Below, piece after piece: positions 23,721-33,408 of a stretch of 35,795 nucleotides of DNA. Below the pieces are notes generated by a model that saw nothing but the letters and a program-made list of their open reading frames with translations, did not search any database and was not told the DNA's origin. Source of the stretch: Mycobacterium alsense (lineage in GTDB: Bacteria > Actinomycetota > Actinomycetes > Mycobacteriales > Mycobacteriaceae); contig NZ_MVHD01000052.1 in assembly GCF_002086635.1 (NCBI RefSeq), positions 1-35,795 on the forward strand, written 5' to 3'. Positions within the stretch are counted from its first letter, which is position 1; each line of letters begins with the position of its first letter. Both the position numbers and the translations under genes were made by a program.

Positions 23721-24515
23721 GACACCTGCCTCGCCGTGCGCGTGATTCCCTGCCTGGACGTCGACGCCGGGCGCGTGGTCAAGGGCGTGAACTTCGAAAA
23801 CCTGCGCGACGCCGGCGATCCCGTGGAATTGGCGGCGGCCTACGACGCCGAGGGCGCCGACGAGCTGACCTTCCTCGACGTGACCGCGTCGTCGTCGGGC
23901 AGGGCGACGATGCTGGAGGTGGTGCGCCGCACCGCCGAGCAAGTGTTCATCCCGCTCACGGTCGGCGGCGGGGTGCGCACCGTCGCCGACGTCGACACGC
24001 TGCTGCGCGCGGGCGCCGACAAGGTTTCGGTGAACACCGCCGCGATCGCCCGGCCGGACCTACTGGCGGAAATGGCAACACAATTCGGGTCCCAGTGCAT
24101 CGTGCTGTCCGTCGACGCCCGCAGGGTGCCGACCGGGCCCGACGGGCCCAAGCCCACCCCGTCGGGCTGGGAGGTGACCACCCACGGCGGCCGGCGCGGC
24201 ACCGGCATCGACGCCATCGAGTGGGCGGCCCGCGGCGCCGAGCTCGGGGTCGGCGAAATCCTGCTCAACTCGATGGACGCCGACGGCACCAAGGCGGGTT
24301 TCGACCTGCCCATGCTGCGGGCGGTCCGCGCGGCGGTCACGGTGCCGGTGATCGCCAGCGGCGGCGCCGGGGCCCCCGAACACTTCCCGCCCGCGGTCGC
24401 CGCGGGCGCCGATGCGGTGCTGGCGGCCAGCGTCTTTCACTTCCGCGAGCTCACCATCGGGCAGGTGAAGGCGGCCATGGCCGAAGCCGGGATCGCGGTA
24501 AGGACAGCGCGATGA
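23685..24515 (+). CDS. hisF: Imidazole glycerol phosphate synthase cyclase subunit HisF
   Basis: TIM-barrel partner of HisH; joins ammonia to PRFAR, giving imidazole glycerol phosphate and AICAR. The 276 residues include RVIPCLDVD with the catalytic Asp, KGVNFENLRDAGDP, TVGGGVRT, LLNSMDADGTKAGFD with the second Asp, and ASGGAGAPEHF. The N-terminus MPAMPTMPAMPAD is unusual: four in-frame ATG codons 9 nt apart, made by a tandem DNA repeat. The true start could be any of 23685, 23694, 23703 or 23712. Its stop overlaps hisI as ATGA. Confidence 0.95.
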   Translation: MPAMPTMPAMPADTCLAVRVIPCLDVDAGRVVKGVNFENLRDAGDPVELAAAYDAEGADELTFLDVTASSSGRATMLEVVRRTAEQVFIPLTVGGGVRTVADVDTLLRAGADKVSVNTAAIARPDLLAEMATQFGSQCIVLSVDARRVPTGPDGPKPTPSGWEVTTHGGRRGTGIDAIEWAARGAELGVGEILLNSMDADGTKAGFDLPMLRAVRAAVTVPVIASGGAGAPEHFPPAVAAGADAVLAASVFHFRELTIGQVKAAMAEAGIAVRTAR

Positions 24516-24853
24516 CCCTGCGCCCCGACATCGCCGCCCGCCTCAAGCGCAACGCCGACGGGCTGATCACCGCCGTCGTGCAGGAGCGCGGCAGCGGCGA
24601 CGTCCTGATGGTCGCCTGGATGGACGACGAGGCACTGGCCCGCACGCTGGAAACCCGTGAGGCGACGTACTATTCGCGATCCCGCGCCCAGCAGTGGATC
24701 AAGGGTGCGACGTCCGGCCACACCCAGCGCGTCCACTCCGTGCGGCTGGACTGCGACGGCGACACCGTGCTGCTGACCGTCGACCAGGTCGGCGGCGCCT
24801 GCCACACCGGTGACCACAGCTGCTTCGACGCCGACGTGCTGCTGGAGCCCTAG
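24512..24853 (+). CDS. hisI: Phosphoribosyl-AMP cyclohydrolase HisI
   Basis: Opens the adenine ring of phosphoribosyl-AMP, an early step of histidine synthesis. The 113-residue protein is the HisI domain alone, without fused HisE. Motifs: LMVAWMDDEAL, TYYSRSRAQQWIKGATSGHTQ, and the metal site in RLDCDGDT with GACHTGDHSCF. It is the last gene of the his operon here; hisE is not in the window. The stop TAG lies in the stem of a hairpin shared with the end of the convergent kinase gene. Confidence 0.96.
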   Translation: MTLRPDIAARLKRNADGLITAVVQERGSGDVLMVAWMDDEALARTLETREATYYSRSRAQQWIKGATSGHTQRVHSVRLDCDGDTVLLTVDQVGGACHTGDHSCFDADVLLEP

Positions 24854-24871
24854 CTAGCTGGGGCTAGCTGG
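24850..24871. terminator. Hairpin between convergent hisI and kinase genes
   Basis: AGCTAG, a 6-base loop CTGGGG, then CTAGCT: a perfect 6-bp stem extended by one wobble and one C-G pair. It includes the stop codons of both genes. As a symmetrical hairpin in a convergent gap it could end transcription from both sides, but there is no T-run. Confidence 0.4.
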
Positions 24872-26402
24872 AAGCAACGTCCAGCCCGTTGGCGGCGGCG
24901 ATGGCCGCCCGCGCCCATTCGTGGCGGTAAACGGCCGGGCCGATGCGGTCACGACGAATCAGCTCGAGATCGATGGCCTTGCCCTGGAGGACGGCGTTGG
25001 GCACCCGGAAGGAGAACGACGCCGCGTCGGTGGCGACCGCCAAAATGGCGTCGGTGTCGGTGAAGTTGTTGGCGCGCATGGTGTCCTCGGCCCAGCGGAG
25101 CGGCTTGAGGCCGCCGAAGTCCCTGACGTACACCACCCACAGCCGGGTGCCGCGCCCGGTGTAGAGCTTGTTGAGCGCCCGGGTCACCGCCTGGTGCTCC
25201 AGCGGGCCCAGCACACCCGACTGGTCGGTGATCTGTGCGGTGAGCTGGATCGCCGACGCCGCCGGGGGCGGGGCGACGGTGGCGGGCTGCGCCGGGGCGG
25301 CGGGCTGCGCCGGGGTGCTGGCGTTGGGTTGCTTTTGACCGCCGCCGCCGAGCACGCGCACGCCGATGTAGGCGCCCACCGCGACCACGGCGACGGCGGC
25401 GAGCGCCGCGATCACCATCGCCGGTCGCCGCCCACCGCCGGTCTTGGCGGGCGCGACCGGCGGGGCGCCCGGCGACGCCTTTCGGGGCTTGGCGATCACT
25501 TCCGTCGGCGCCGGTATGACCTCCGTGGGGCCGGGGCTCACCTCGGCCGGGACCGTGTCGAGGTGGCTGCTCAGGGCCGCCGCGAAATCGGCGCACGTCG
25601 GGTAGCGATCGTCCGGTTTCTTGGCGAGGGCCTTCGCGAGGGGGCCGTCGAGGTTGGCCAGGTCGGGCCGGCGCTCGCTGAGCCGCGGCGGCGGCGCGGA
25701 CAGGTGCTGGGTGATGACGACCGCCGGGTTGGAGTGGCGAAACGGCGCGGACCCGGCCAGCAGATCGAACGCCGTGCAGCCGAGCGCGTATTGGTCGGCC
25801 CGCCCGTCCAGGTCGGCGCCCTGCAGTTGCTCGGGCGCGCAGTAGGCGGTGGTGCCGACCAGCATGTTGGTCGCGGTCAAGCCGCTGATGTCACCGAGCT
25901 CGCGGGCGATGCCGAAGTCGGCGAGCAGGATCCGCCGCCGGGGGTTGGGCTCGGTCAGCAGGATGTTGGCGGGCTTGACGTCGCGATGCAGCAGCCCGCG
26001 TGAATGGGCGTAGTCCAGGGCGTCGGCGACGGCCGAAACGATCTCCACCACATCGGCTTTCGGCATCCCGGACGGATATTTGGTGCGCAGCAGTTGCGCG
26101 GCGTCGGTGCCCTCGACGTAGTCCATCGAGATCCACAGTTGCCCGTCGTATTCGCCGCGGTCGTGGATGCCGACGATGTGCTCGTTGTAGAGGCTGGCGG
26201 CCAAATCGGCCTCGCGGTTGAACCGTTGCCGGAACTCGTCGTTCGCCGTCAGCTCGGCGGGCAGGATCTTGAGGGCGTCGCGGCGCGGCAGCCGCGGGTG
26301 CTGCGCGAGGTACACCTGGCCCATGCCACCGGTCCCCAGGCGCCGGATGATCGTGTAGCCGGCGAACACCTGTCCCTGTTTCAGGCCACCGCTTTCGGGC
26401 AT
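24864..26402 (-). CDS. Receptor-type Ser/Thr protein kinase with extracellular TPM-like domain
   Basis: A 512-residue membrane kinase. The kinase domain (about 15-280) is complete: GTGGMGQVY, Lys45, Glu64, HRDVKPANILL with Asp141, DFG at 162-164, and the GTTAYCAPEQ segment. A Pro/Ala-rich juxtamembrane linker follows (285-325), with TEVI repeats. One membrane helix lies at about 328-350. Outside is a Pro/Ala linker, then about 120 residues that look like a TPM (TLP18.3/Psb32) domain: ITDQSGVLGPLEHQAV at its start, then TRLWVVYVRDF and DAILAVATD. The sensed signal is unknown. The ATG at 26402 has TAGCAT 6 nt upstream and no ribosome site. From memory no kinase stands here in M. tuberculosis, where hisI is followed by chaA. 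Confidence 0.9.
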   Translation of the reverse strand: MPESGGLKQGQVFAGYTIIRRLGTGGMGQVYLAQHPRLPRRDALKILPAELTANDEFRQRFNREADLAASLYNEHIVGIHDRGEYDGQLWISMDYVEGTDAAQLLRTKYPSGMPKADVVEIVSAVADALDYAHSRGLLHRDVKPANILLTEPNPRRRILLADFGIARELGDISGLTATNMLVGTTAYCAPEQLQGADLDGRADQYALGCTAFDLLAGSAPFRHSNPAVVITQHLSAPPPRLSERRPDLANLDGPLAKALAKKPDDRYPTCADFAAALSSHLDTVPAEVSPGPTEVIPAPTEVIAKPRKASPGAPPVAPAKTGGGRRPAMVIAALAAVAVVAVGAYIGVRVLGGGGQKQPNASTPAQPAAPAQPATVAPPPAASAIQLTAQITDQSGVLGPLEHQAVTRALNKLYTGRGTRLWVVYVRDFGGLKPLRWAEDTMRANNFTDTDAILAVATDAASFSFRVPNAVLQGKAIDLELIRRDRIGPAVYRHEWARAAIAAANGLDVASS

Positions 26403-26408
26403 GTGAGC

Positions 26409-26414
26409 ATGCTA
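26409..26414 (-). promoter_or_regulatory. -10 hexamer TAGCAT for the kinase gene
   Basis: TAGCAT on the minus strand, six bases before the ATG. A leaderless start is likely because no Shine-Dalgarno sequence is seen. Confidence 0.5.
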
Positions 26415-26472
26415 CTGAGACCGCGGGCACTGATCACTCGCAAACGGGCATCTTCGGTGAGAATGGCGGACA

Positions 26473-27567
26473 ATGTTGAAACGCGTGTCCTGGACGGTGC
26501 TGCTACCCGTGGTTGCCCTCGCCGCGCTGGCGGTGAGCTGGGGCGATGAGCCCGGGCCGGTGCTTGCCGCGGTCGAGGCGATACTGCTCACCGGTTCCGT
26601 GCTGGCCGCCGTGCACCACGCCGAGGTGGTCGCGGCGCGCGTCGGCGAGCCGTTCGGGTCGCTGCTCCTCGCGGCCGCGGTGACGGTCATCGAGGTGGCC
26701 CTCATCGTCACGCTGATGCTGTCCGGCGGCCACGAGGCCGCGACGCTGGCCAGGGACACCGTGTTCGCCGCCGCGATGATCACCACCAACGGGATCGCCG
26801 GCTTATCGCTGCTGCTCGGCTCCCGGCGGTACGGCGAGACGCTGTTCAACGCCGAGGGCTGCGGGGCGGCGCTGGCCACGGTCACGACGCTGGCCACGCT
26901 CTCCCTGGTGCTGCCCGCCTTCACCAACAGCCACCACGACAACGAATTCACTCCCGGCCAGCTCGCCTTCGCGGCGGTGGCCTCGCTCCTGGTGTACCTG
27001 TTGTTCGTTTTCACCCAGACCGTTCGGCACCGTCACTTCTTCCTGCCGATCGCCCAGAAGGGCCAGAAAGCCCTGCCCGAGGAGGATGAAAGCCCCGCCG
27101 AGCCGCCGACCACCCGGTCGGCGCTGATCAGCCTCGCGCTGTTGTTCGCCGCGCTGGTCGCGGTGGTGGGTCTGGCCAAAACGGAATCGCCCGTGATCGA
27201 ACGTGCGGTGGCGGCGGTCGGATTCCCGCAGACGTTCGTCGGTGTGATCATCGCCCTGCTGGTGCTGTTGCCGGAGACGCTCGCTGCGGCGCGCGCCGCG
27301 CGGCGCGGCCGCATCCAGGTCAGCCTGAACCTGGCCTACGGCTCGGCGATGGCCAGCATCGGGCTCACCATCCCGGTTCTCGCGTTGGCCTCGGTCTGGC
27401 TCAAAGGACCTTTGATACTCGGCCTCGGCCCAACCCAGTTGGTGTTGCTCGCGCTGACGGTCGTGATCACCACGCTGACCGTGGTGCCCGGCCGGGCCAC
27501 CCGGCTGCAGGGCGAGCTCCACCTGGTGCTGCTGGCCGCGTACATCTTCCTGGCGATCAACCCCTAA
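26473..27567 (+). CDS. chaA: Calcium/proton antiporter ChaA family protein
   Basis: A 364-residue inner-membrane exchanger of the CaCA superfamily with about 11 membrane helices. The two alpha repeats, which form the ion path, are visible: GEPFGSLLLAAAVTVIEVAL near residues 57-77 and GVIIALLVLLPETLAAARAA near 257-276, each with the key glutamate. A hydrophilic, acidic loop between them (PEEDESPAEPP) separates the halves. It may export Ca2+ or Na+ in exchange for protons. GAGAAT lies 8 nt before the ATG and no ribosome site is seen, so the message may be leaderless. It diverges from the kinase gene by 70 bp. Confidence 0.88.
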   Translation: MLKRVSWTVLLPVVALAALAVSWGDEPGPVLAAVEAILLTGSVLAAVHHAEVVAARVGEPFGSLLLAAAVTVIEVALIVTLMLSGGHEAATLARDTVFAAAMITTNGIAGLSLLLGSRRYGETLFNAEGCGAALATVTTLATLSLVLPAFTNSHHDNEFTPGQLAFAAVASLLVYLLFVFTQTVRHRHFFLPIAQKGQKALPEEDESPAEPPTTRSALISLALLFAALVAVVGLAKTESPVIERAVAAVGFPQTFVGVIIALLVLLPETLAAARAARRGRIQVSLNLAYGSAMASIGLTIPVLALASVWLKGPLILGLGPTQLVLLALTVVITTLTVVPGRATRLQGELHLVLLAAYIFLAINP

Positions 27568-27593
27568 GGCCGACCCTCAAGGCCCGCCGGCCT
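27567..27593. terminator. Weak inverted repeat between chaA and bcpB
   Basis: AGGCCG and CGGCCT, 15 bases apart, in the short convergent gap. The stem is only 6 bp, with a long loop and no T-run. Confidence 0.2.
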
Positions 27594-28056
27594 ACGCGGA
27601 CGAACGCGCGCGCAGCGTCGCCAACGCCTTGTCGGCGTGGGTGTCCATGTTGAACTCGCTGGAGATCACGTCGATCACAGTGCGATCGGTGTCGATCACG
27701 AACGTGGTGCGCTTGACCGGCATCAGCTTGCCGAGCAGGCCGCGCTTGACGCCGAACTGCGCGGCGACGGTCCCCTCGGTGTCCGAGAGCAGCGGGTAGT
27801 CGAACTTGCGCAGGTCGGCGAACTTGGCCTGCTTTTCCACCGGGTCGGCGCTGATGCCGACGCGGTTGGCCCCCACATCGGCGAATTCGGACGCCAGGTC
27901 CCGGAAGTGGCAGGCCTCCTTGGTGCAGCCGGGCGTCATCGCCGCCGGATAGAAGAACAGCACGACGGGCCCGTCGGCGAGCAGGACGCTGAGCTTGCGG
28001 GGCGTTCCCGTCTGGTCGGGCAGTTCGAAGTCGGCCACCGTGTCACCAGTTTTCAT
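27592..28056 (-). CDS. bcpB: Peroxiredoxin, bacterioferritin comigratory type (BcpB)
   Basis: A 154-residue cytoplasmic thiol peroxidase that reduces hydroperoxides. It has the thioredoxin fold with the peroxidatic cysteine C44 in YPAAMTPGCTKEAC and a second cysteine, C49, five residues on, which may resolve it. The ATG at 28056 is chosen over a GTG three codons upstream, because TAGCGT lies 7 nt before it and the M. tuberculosis protein, as I recall it, starts at the same MKTGDTV. It is convergent with chaA and divergent from trpE. Confidence 0.92.
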   Translation of the reverse strand: MKTGDTVADFELPDQTGTPRKLSVLLADGPVVLFFYPAAMTPGCTKEACHFRDLASEFADVGANRVGISADPVEKQAKFADLRKFDYPLLSDTEGTVAAQFGVKRGLLGKLMPVKRTTFVIDTDRTVIDVISSEFNMDTHADKALATLRARSSA

Positions 28057-28063
28057 GGTCGTC

Positions 28064-28069
28064 ACGCTA
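28064..28069 (-). promoter_or_regulatory. -10 hexamer TAGCGT for bcpB
   Basis: TAGCGT on the minus strand, seven bases before the ATG at 28056. It overlaps the alternative GTG start, which argues against that start. Confidence 0.4.
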
Positions 28070-28109
28070 CGCCCGCGGGCCGCCCAATCCCGTCTGGGAG
28101 GATGGTTCG

Positions 28110-29640
<1,531 letters not shown>

Positions 29641-29648
<8 letters not shown>

Positions 29649-30360
29649 TTCCCCCCCGGGCCGCCGCACGATCGTCGTCGCCCAACTGCTGCTGGTGGTC
29701 GCGGCCGGTTCGCTGTGGGTGGCGTCGCGGCTGCCATGGGTGGCGATCCGCTCGTTCGACGGGCTGGGCCAGCCGAAACAGGCGACCCTGTCGGGCGCCA
29801 CGTGGTCGACCGCGCTGCTGCCGCTGGCGCTGCTCATGCTGGCCACCGCGGTCGCGGCGCTGGCCGTGCGCGGCTGGCCCCTGCGGGTGCTGGCGGCGCT
29901 GCTGGCGGCGGCCAGCCTTGCGGTCGGCTACCTGGGGGTCAGCCTGTGGGTGGTTCCCGACGTGGCGGTGCGGGGCGCCGAGTTGGTGCACGTCCCGGTG
30001 ATGTTCGTGGTGGGAAGCGAGCGGCACCACTGGGGGGCCGGGATCGCGGTGGCCGCCGCGGCGTGCACGCTGGCCGCGGCCGTGCTGTTGATGCGCTCGG
30101 CCCGCCATGACGCGGCCAAATACGCGACGAAATATGCGACGAAATACGCGAGGAAATATGCGACGAAATCTGCGACGAAATCTGCGGGGCCCGCGACCCG
30201 TCGCGCGAATGCGCTCCGCGAAAGCGCCGACGGGGCGATGCTAGAGGGGCAGAAGCAGCCGGAGAACACGGACATGTCGGAGCGGATGATCTGGGATGCG
30301 CTTGACGAGGGACGCGACCCGACCGATCGGGCCCCCGGGTCGGACACCGAGGGTCGGTGA
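29641..30360 (+). CDS. Trp-operon-associated membrane protein (Rv1610-like)
   Basis: A 239-residue protein of the family found in actinobacterial trp operons, function unknown. Four hydrophobic segments (about 10-28, 57-77, 81-104 and 137-157) are seen. LPWV with a WST motif in the first outer loop is typical of the family, as I recall it. The C-terminal cytoplasmic tail is odd: residues 160-183 are six four-residue units (KYAT and variants) from a 12-bp DNA repeat, followed by a hydrophilic end (EGQKQPENTDMSERMIWD). The ATG at 29641 overlaps the trpE end by 8 bp, so translation is probably coupled. Confidence 0.85.
30118..30189 (+). repeat. Six 12-bp tandem repeat units inside the Trp-associated membrane protein gene
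   Basis: Units of AAATAYGCGACG or close variants, six in a row, reading K-(Y/S)-A-(T/R/G). They are AT-rich for this genome. Since the unit is a multiple of three, copy changes would stay in frame, so this could be a variable-number locus. Confidence 0.9.
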
Positions 30361-30382
30361 ACGGCCGTGCGGTGACGGTCGC

Positions 30383-30507
30383 TACCCTTCATGGACGTCA
30401 TCGAAATCGGCTATGTAGTCGTGGCGGGTAATCGTGGCGGCAGCGGGATGGCAGAGGGATGGCAGTGGGAAGGAAACGACACGCATGAGTCCGGCATCCG
30501 TGCTTGA
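30383..30507 (+). promoter_or_regulatory. trpC leader region with possible promoter and Trp-containing small ORF
   Basis: The 124-bp gap before trpC holds TACCCT (30383-30388), a possible -10. It also holds a small frame open from ATG 30391 to TGA 30507 that overlaps the trpC start. From the inner ATG at 30448 this frame gives a 19-residue peptide beginning MAEGWQW, with two Trp codons separated by one. A direct repeat of GGGATGGCAG lies at 30445-30464. A Trp-sensing leader is possible; no strong terminator stem is visible. Confidence 0.25.
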
Positions 30508-31303
30508 CTCCATCCTCGAGGGAGTCCGGGCGGACGTTGCCGCGCGCGAAGCCGTTGTCAGCATGACCGAGATCAAGGCGGCCGCCGCCGCCGCGCCACC
30601 ACCCCTGGACGTCATGGCTGCCTTGCGCGAGCCGGGCATCGGCGTCATCGCCGAGGTCAAGCGGGCCAGCCCGTCGGCGGGTTCGCTAGCGCCGATTAGC
30701 GATCCGGCGAAGTTGGCCCGGGCCTACGAGGAAGGCGGCGCGCGGATCATCAGCGTGCTGACCGAGCAGCGACGGTTTCGCGGCTCGCTCGACGACCTCG
30801 ATGCGGTGCGGGCGGCGGTCTCAATCCCGATCTTGCGCAAAGACTTTGTGGTGCAGCCCTATCAGATTCACGAGGCGCGCGCGCACGGCGCCGACATGCT
30901 GTTGCTGATCGTCGCCGCGCTGGAGCAGTCGGCCTTGGTGTCGATGCTGGACCGCACGGAGTCGCTCGGCATGACGGCCCTCGTCGAAGTGCACACCGAG
31001 GAAGAGGCCGACCGGGCGCTGAAGGCCGGTGCCAACGTGATCGGCGTGAACGCCCGCGATCTCACCACCCTGACCGTGGACCGCGATTGCTTCGCGCGCA
31101 TCGCGCCGGGGCTGCCCAGCAAGGTGATCCGGGTCGCCGAGTCCGGTGTGCGCGGCACCGGGGACCTGCTGGCGTACGCCGGCGCCGGCGCCGACGCCGT
31201 CCTGGTTGGCGAAGGTCTGGTCAAAAGCGGCGACCCGCGCGCGGCGGTCGCCGATCTGGTCACCGCGGGCACCCACCCGTCCTGCCCGAAACCGTCTCGC
31301 TAG
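30485..31303 (+). CDS. trpC: Indole-3-glycerol phosphate synthase TrpC
   Basis: Closes the indole ring from carboxyphenylamino-deoxyribulose phosphate. The 272 residues equal the mycobacterial enzyme. Motifs: IAEVKRASPSAG with catalytic Glu and Lys, the LRKDFVV motif, ALVEVHTEEEADRAL, GVNARDLTT and VAESGV for phosphate binding. The ATG at 30485 matches the start of the M. tuberculosis protein and has GGAAGGA upstream at about 10 nt; a longer GTG start (30434) is unlikely. Its fused partner trpF is absent; PriA at 22132 fills that step. Confidence 0.96.
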   Translation: MSPASVLDSILEGVRADVAAREAVVSMTEIKAAAAAAPPPLDVMAALREPGIGVIAEVKRASPSAGSLAPISDPAKLARAYEEGGARIISVLTEQRRFRGSLDDLDAVRAAVSIPILRKDFVVQPYQIHEARAHGADMLLLIVAALEQSALVSMLDRTESLGMTALVEVHTEEEADRALKAGANVIGVNARDLTTLTVDRDCFARIAPGLPSKVIRVAESGVRGTGDLLAYAGAGADAVLVGEGLVKSGDPRAAVADLVTAGTHPSCPKPSR

Positions 31304-31339
31304 CCCGCCGATGAGCCGTTCCTGCGTCGAGCATTGGTG

Positions 31340-32596
31340 ATGGTAGGTCTGTCCCGCCCGGAGCTTCCGTTTTCGAGTGCGGCCATCGCCGAACCCACCC
31401 GCCACGACCCCGACGCCGGTGGGCATTTCGGCGTTTACGGCGGCCGCTACGTCGCCGAGGCGCTGATGGCGGTGATCGAGGAAGTCACCGCCGCCTACGA
31501 AAAGGAACGCGTCAACCCGGACTTCCTGGACACCCTCGACGAGCTGCAGGCGAACTACGCGGGCCGGCCGTCGCCGCTGTACGAGGCCACCCGGCTGTCC
31601 GAGCACGCCGGCTTGGCGCGCATCTTCCTCAAACGAGAAGACTTGAACCACACCGGTTCTCACAAGATCAACAACGTCCTCGGTCAGGCCTTGCTGGCCA
31701 AGAGAATGGGCAAGCACCGGGTGATCGCCGAGACCGGAGCCGGCCAGCACGGCGTGGCCACGGCCACCGCGTGCGCGCTGCTCGGGCTGGAGTGCGTGGT
31801 CTACATGGGCGCCGTCGACACCGCGCGCCAGGCGCTCAACGTGGCCCGGATGCGGCTGTTGGGCGCCGAGGTCGTCTCCGTCGAGACCGGGTCGCAAACG
31901 CTCAAGGACGCCATCAACGAGGCGTTCCGCGACTGGGTCACCAACGCCGACACCACGTACTACTGCTTCGGTACCGCGGCCGGGCCCCATCCGTTTCCGG
32001 TCATGGTGCGCGACTTTCAGCGTGTCATCGGCCTGGAGACGCGCGCCCAGATCCAGGCGCAGGCGGGCAGGTTGCCCGACGCGGTCACGGCGTGCGTCGG
32101 CGGCGGTTCCAACGCGATCGGGATCTTCCACGCGTTCATCGACGATCCCGGCGTGCGGCTGATCGGGTTCGAGGCGGCCGGCGACGGAGTCGAGACCGGC
32201 AGGCACGCCGCGACGTTCACCGGCGGCTCGCCCGGGGCCTTCCAGGGATCGTTCTCCTACCTGCTGCAGGACGAGGACGGCCAGACCATCGAATCCCATT
32301 CGATCTCGGCCGGTTTGGACTATCCGGGGGTGGGCCCTGAACACGCCTGGCTGCGGGAGACCGGCCGCGCCGAATACCGGCCCGTCACCGACGCCGAGGC
32401 CATGGAGGCGTTCGGCCTGCTGTGCCGGACGGAGGGCATCATCCCGGCCATCGAATCCGCGCACGCGGTGGCCGGGGCCCTCAAGCTGGGCAGCGAATTG
32501 GGAAGGGGCGCCGTCATAGTGGTGAACCTCTCCGGGCGCGGTGACAAGGACGTCGAGACGGCCGCGAAGTGGTTCGGGCTGTTGGGGCCGCAATGA
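31340..32596 (+). CDS. trpB: Tryptophan synthase beta chain TrpB
   Basis: PLP enzyme that joins indole with serine to make tryptophan. 418 residues with the ATG at 31340. PLP lysine in HTGSHKINN, the AETGAGQHGVATA loop, GTAAGPHPFP, CVGGGSNAIG for the phosphate, and ESAHA and NLSGRGDKD near the end. The N-terminus has about 15 residues ahead of the region aligned with M. tuberculosis TrpB (SSAAIAEPT). TTG 31334 and GTG 31337 are also possible starts. No clear ribosome site precedes it. The stop overlaps trpA as ATGA. Confidence 0.95.
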   Translation: MVGLSRPELPFSSAAIAEPTRHDPDAGGHFGVYGGRYVAEALMAVIEEVTAAYEKERVNPDFLDTLDELQANYAGRPSPLYEATRLSEHAGLARIFLKREDLNHTGSHKINNVLGQALLAKRMGKHRVIAETGAGQHGVATATACALLGLECVVYMGAVDTARQALNVARMRLLGAEVVSVETGSQTLKDAINEAFRDWVTNADTTYYCFGTAAGPHPFPVMVRDFQRVIGLETRAQIQAQAGRLPDAVTACVGGGSNAIGIFHAFIDDPGVRLIGFEAAGDGVETGRHAATFTGGSPGAFQGSFSYLLQDEDGQTIESHSISAGLDYPGVGPEHAWLRETGRAEYRPVTDAEAMEAFGLLCRTEGIIPAIESAHAVAGALKLGSELGRGAVIVVNLSGRGDKDVETAAKWFGLLGPQ

Positions 32597-33408
32597 CGGT
32601 GCAACAGAGCGAGGCGAGTCGGCTGGGGCCGACGTTTGATTCCTGCCGCACGGACAACCGCGCGGCGCTGATCGGCTACCTGCCCACCGGATACCCCGAC
32701 GTGCGCACCTCCGTGCAGGCGATGATCGCACTCGTCGAATCCGGTTGCGACATCATCGAAGTCGGCGTGCCGTATTCGGATCCGGGCATGGACGGACCGA
32801 CGATTGCCCGGGCGACCGAGGCCGCGCTGCGCGGGGGAGTCCGGGTCCGCGACACGCTGGCCGCGGTGGAGGCGATCAGCGGGGCCGGTGGTCGCGCGGT
32901 GGTGATGACATACTGGAATCCGGTGCTGCACTACGGTGTTGACGCGTTCGCCCGCGACCTTGCCGCCGCCGGCGGGCACGGCCTGATCACTCCCGACCTC
33001 ATCCCCGACGAAGCCGGCCAGTGGCTGGAGGCATCCGAGGACCATCGGTTGGATCGCATCTTTTTGGTGGCGCCGTCGTCGACGCCGCAGCGGCTGGTGA
33101 CCACGGTCGAGGCGTCGCGCGGCTTCGTCTACGCGGCCTCGACGATGGGTGTCACGGGCGCGCGCGACGCGGTGTCGCAGGCCGCGCCCGAGCTGGTGGG
33201 CAGGGTGAAGGCGGTGTCCGACATCCCCGTCGGCGTGGGCTTGGGGGTGCGCTCGCGAGGACAGGCCGCGGAGATCGGCGGCTACGCCGACGGCGTCATC
33301 GTCGGCTCCGCGCTGGTTTCGGCGCTGGGCGACGGCGGCCTGCCCGCCTTGCGCGCCCTCACCGACGAACTTGCCGCGGGTGTACGCCAGCGGACGACAG
33401 CCTCATGA
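32593..33408 (+). CDS. trpA: Tryptophan synthase alpha chain TrpA
   Basis: Cleaves indole-3-glycerol phosphate and channels indole to TrpB. The 271-residue TIM barrel has LIGYLPTGYPD, the catalytic Glu and Asp in DIIEVGVPYSDPGMDGP, TYWNPVLHYGVDAFARD, and the phosphate loops VGVGLGVRS and ADGVIVGSALV. The ATG at 32593 overlaps the trpB stop by four bases, and its own stop overlaps the lgt ATG. The trp genes and lgt are therefore probably one transcript. Confidence 0.96.
   Translation: MTVQQSEASRLGPTFDSCRTDNRAALIGYLPTGYPDVRTSVQAMIALVESGCDIIEVGVPYSDPGMDGPTIARATEAALRGGVRVRDTLAAVEAISGAGGRAVVMTYWNPVLHYGVDAFARDLAAAGGHGLITPDLIPDEAGQWLEASEDHRLDRIFLVAPSSTPQRLVTTVEASRGFVYAASTMGVTGARDAVSQAAPELVGRVKAVSDIPVGVGLGVRSRGQAAEIGGYADGVIVGSALVSALGDGGLPALRALTDELAAGVRQRTTAS

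Noticed and set aside
28057..28109. Trp leader peptide or attenuator before trpE
   Set aside because: Only 53 bp separate bcpB and trpE, with no Trp codon run or terminator stem.
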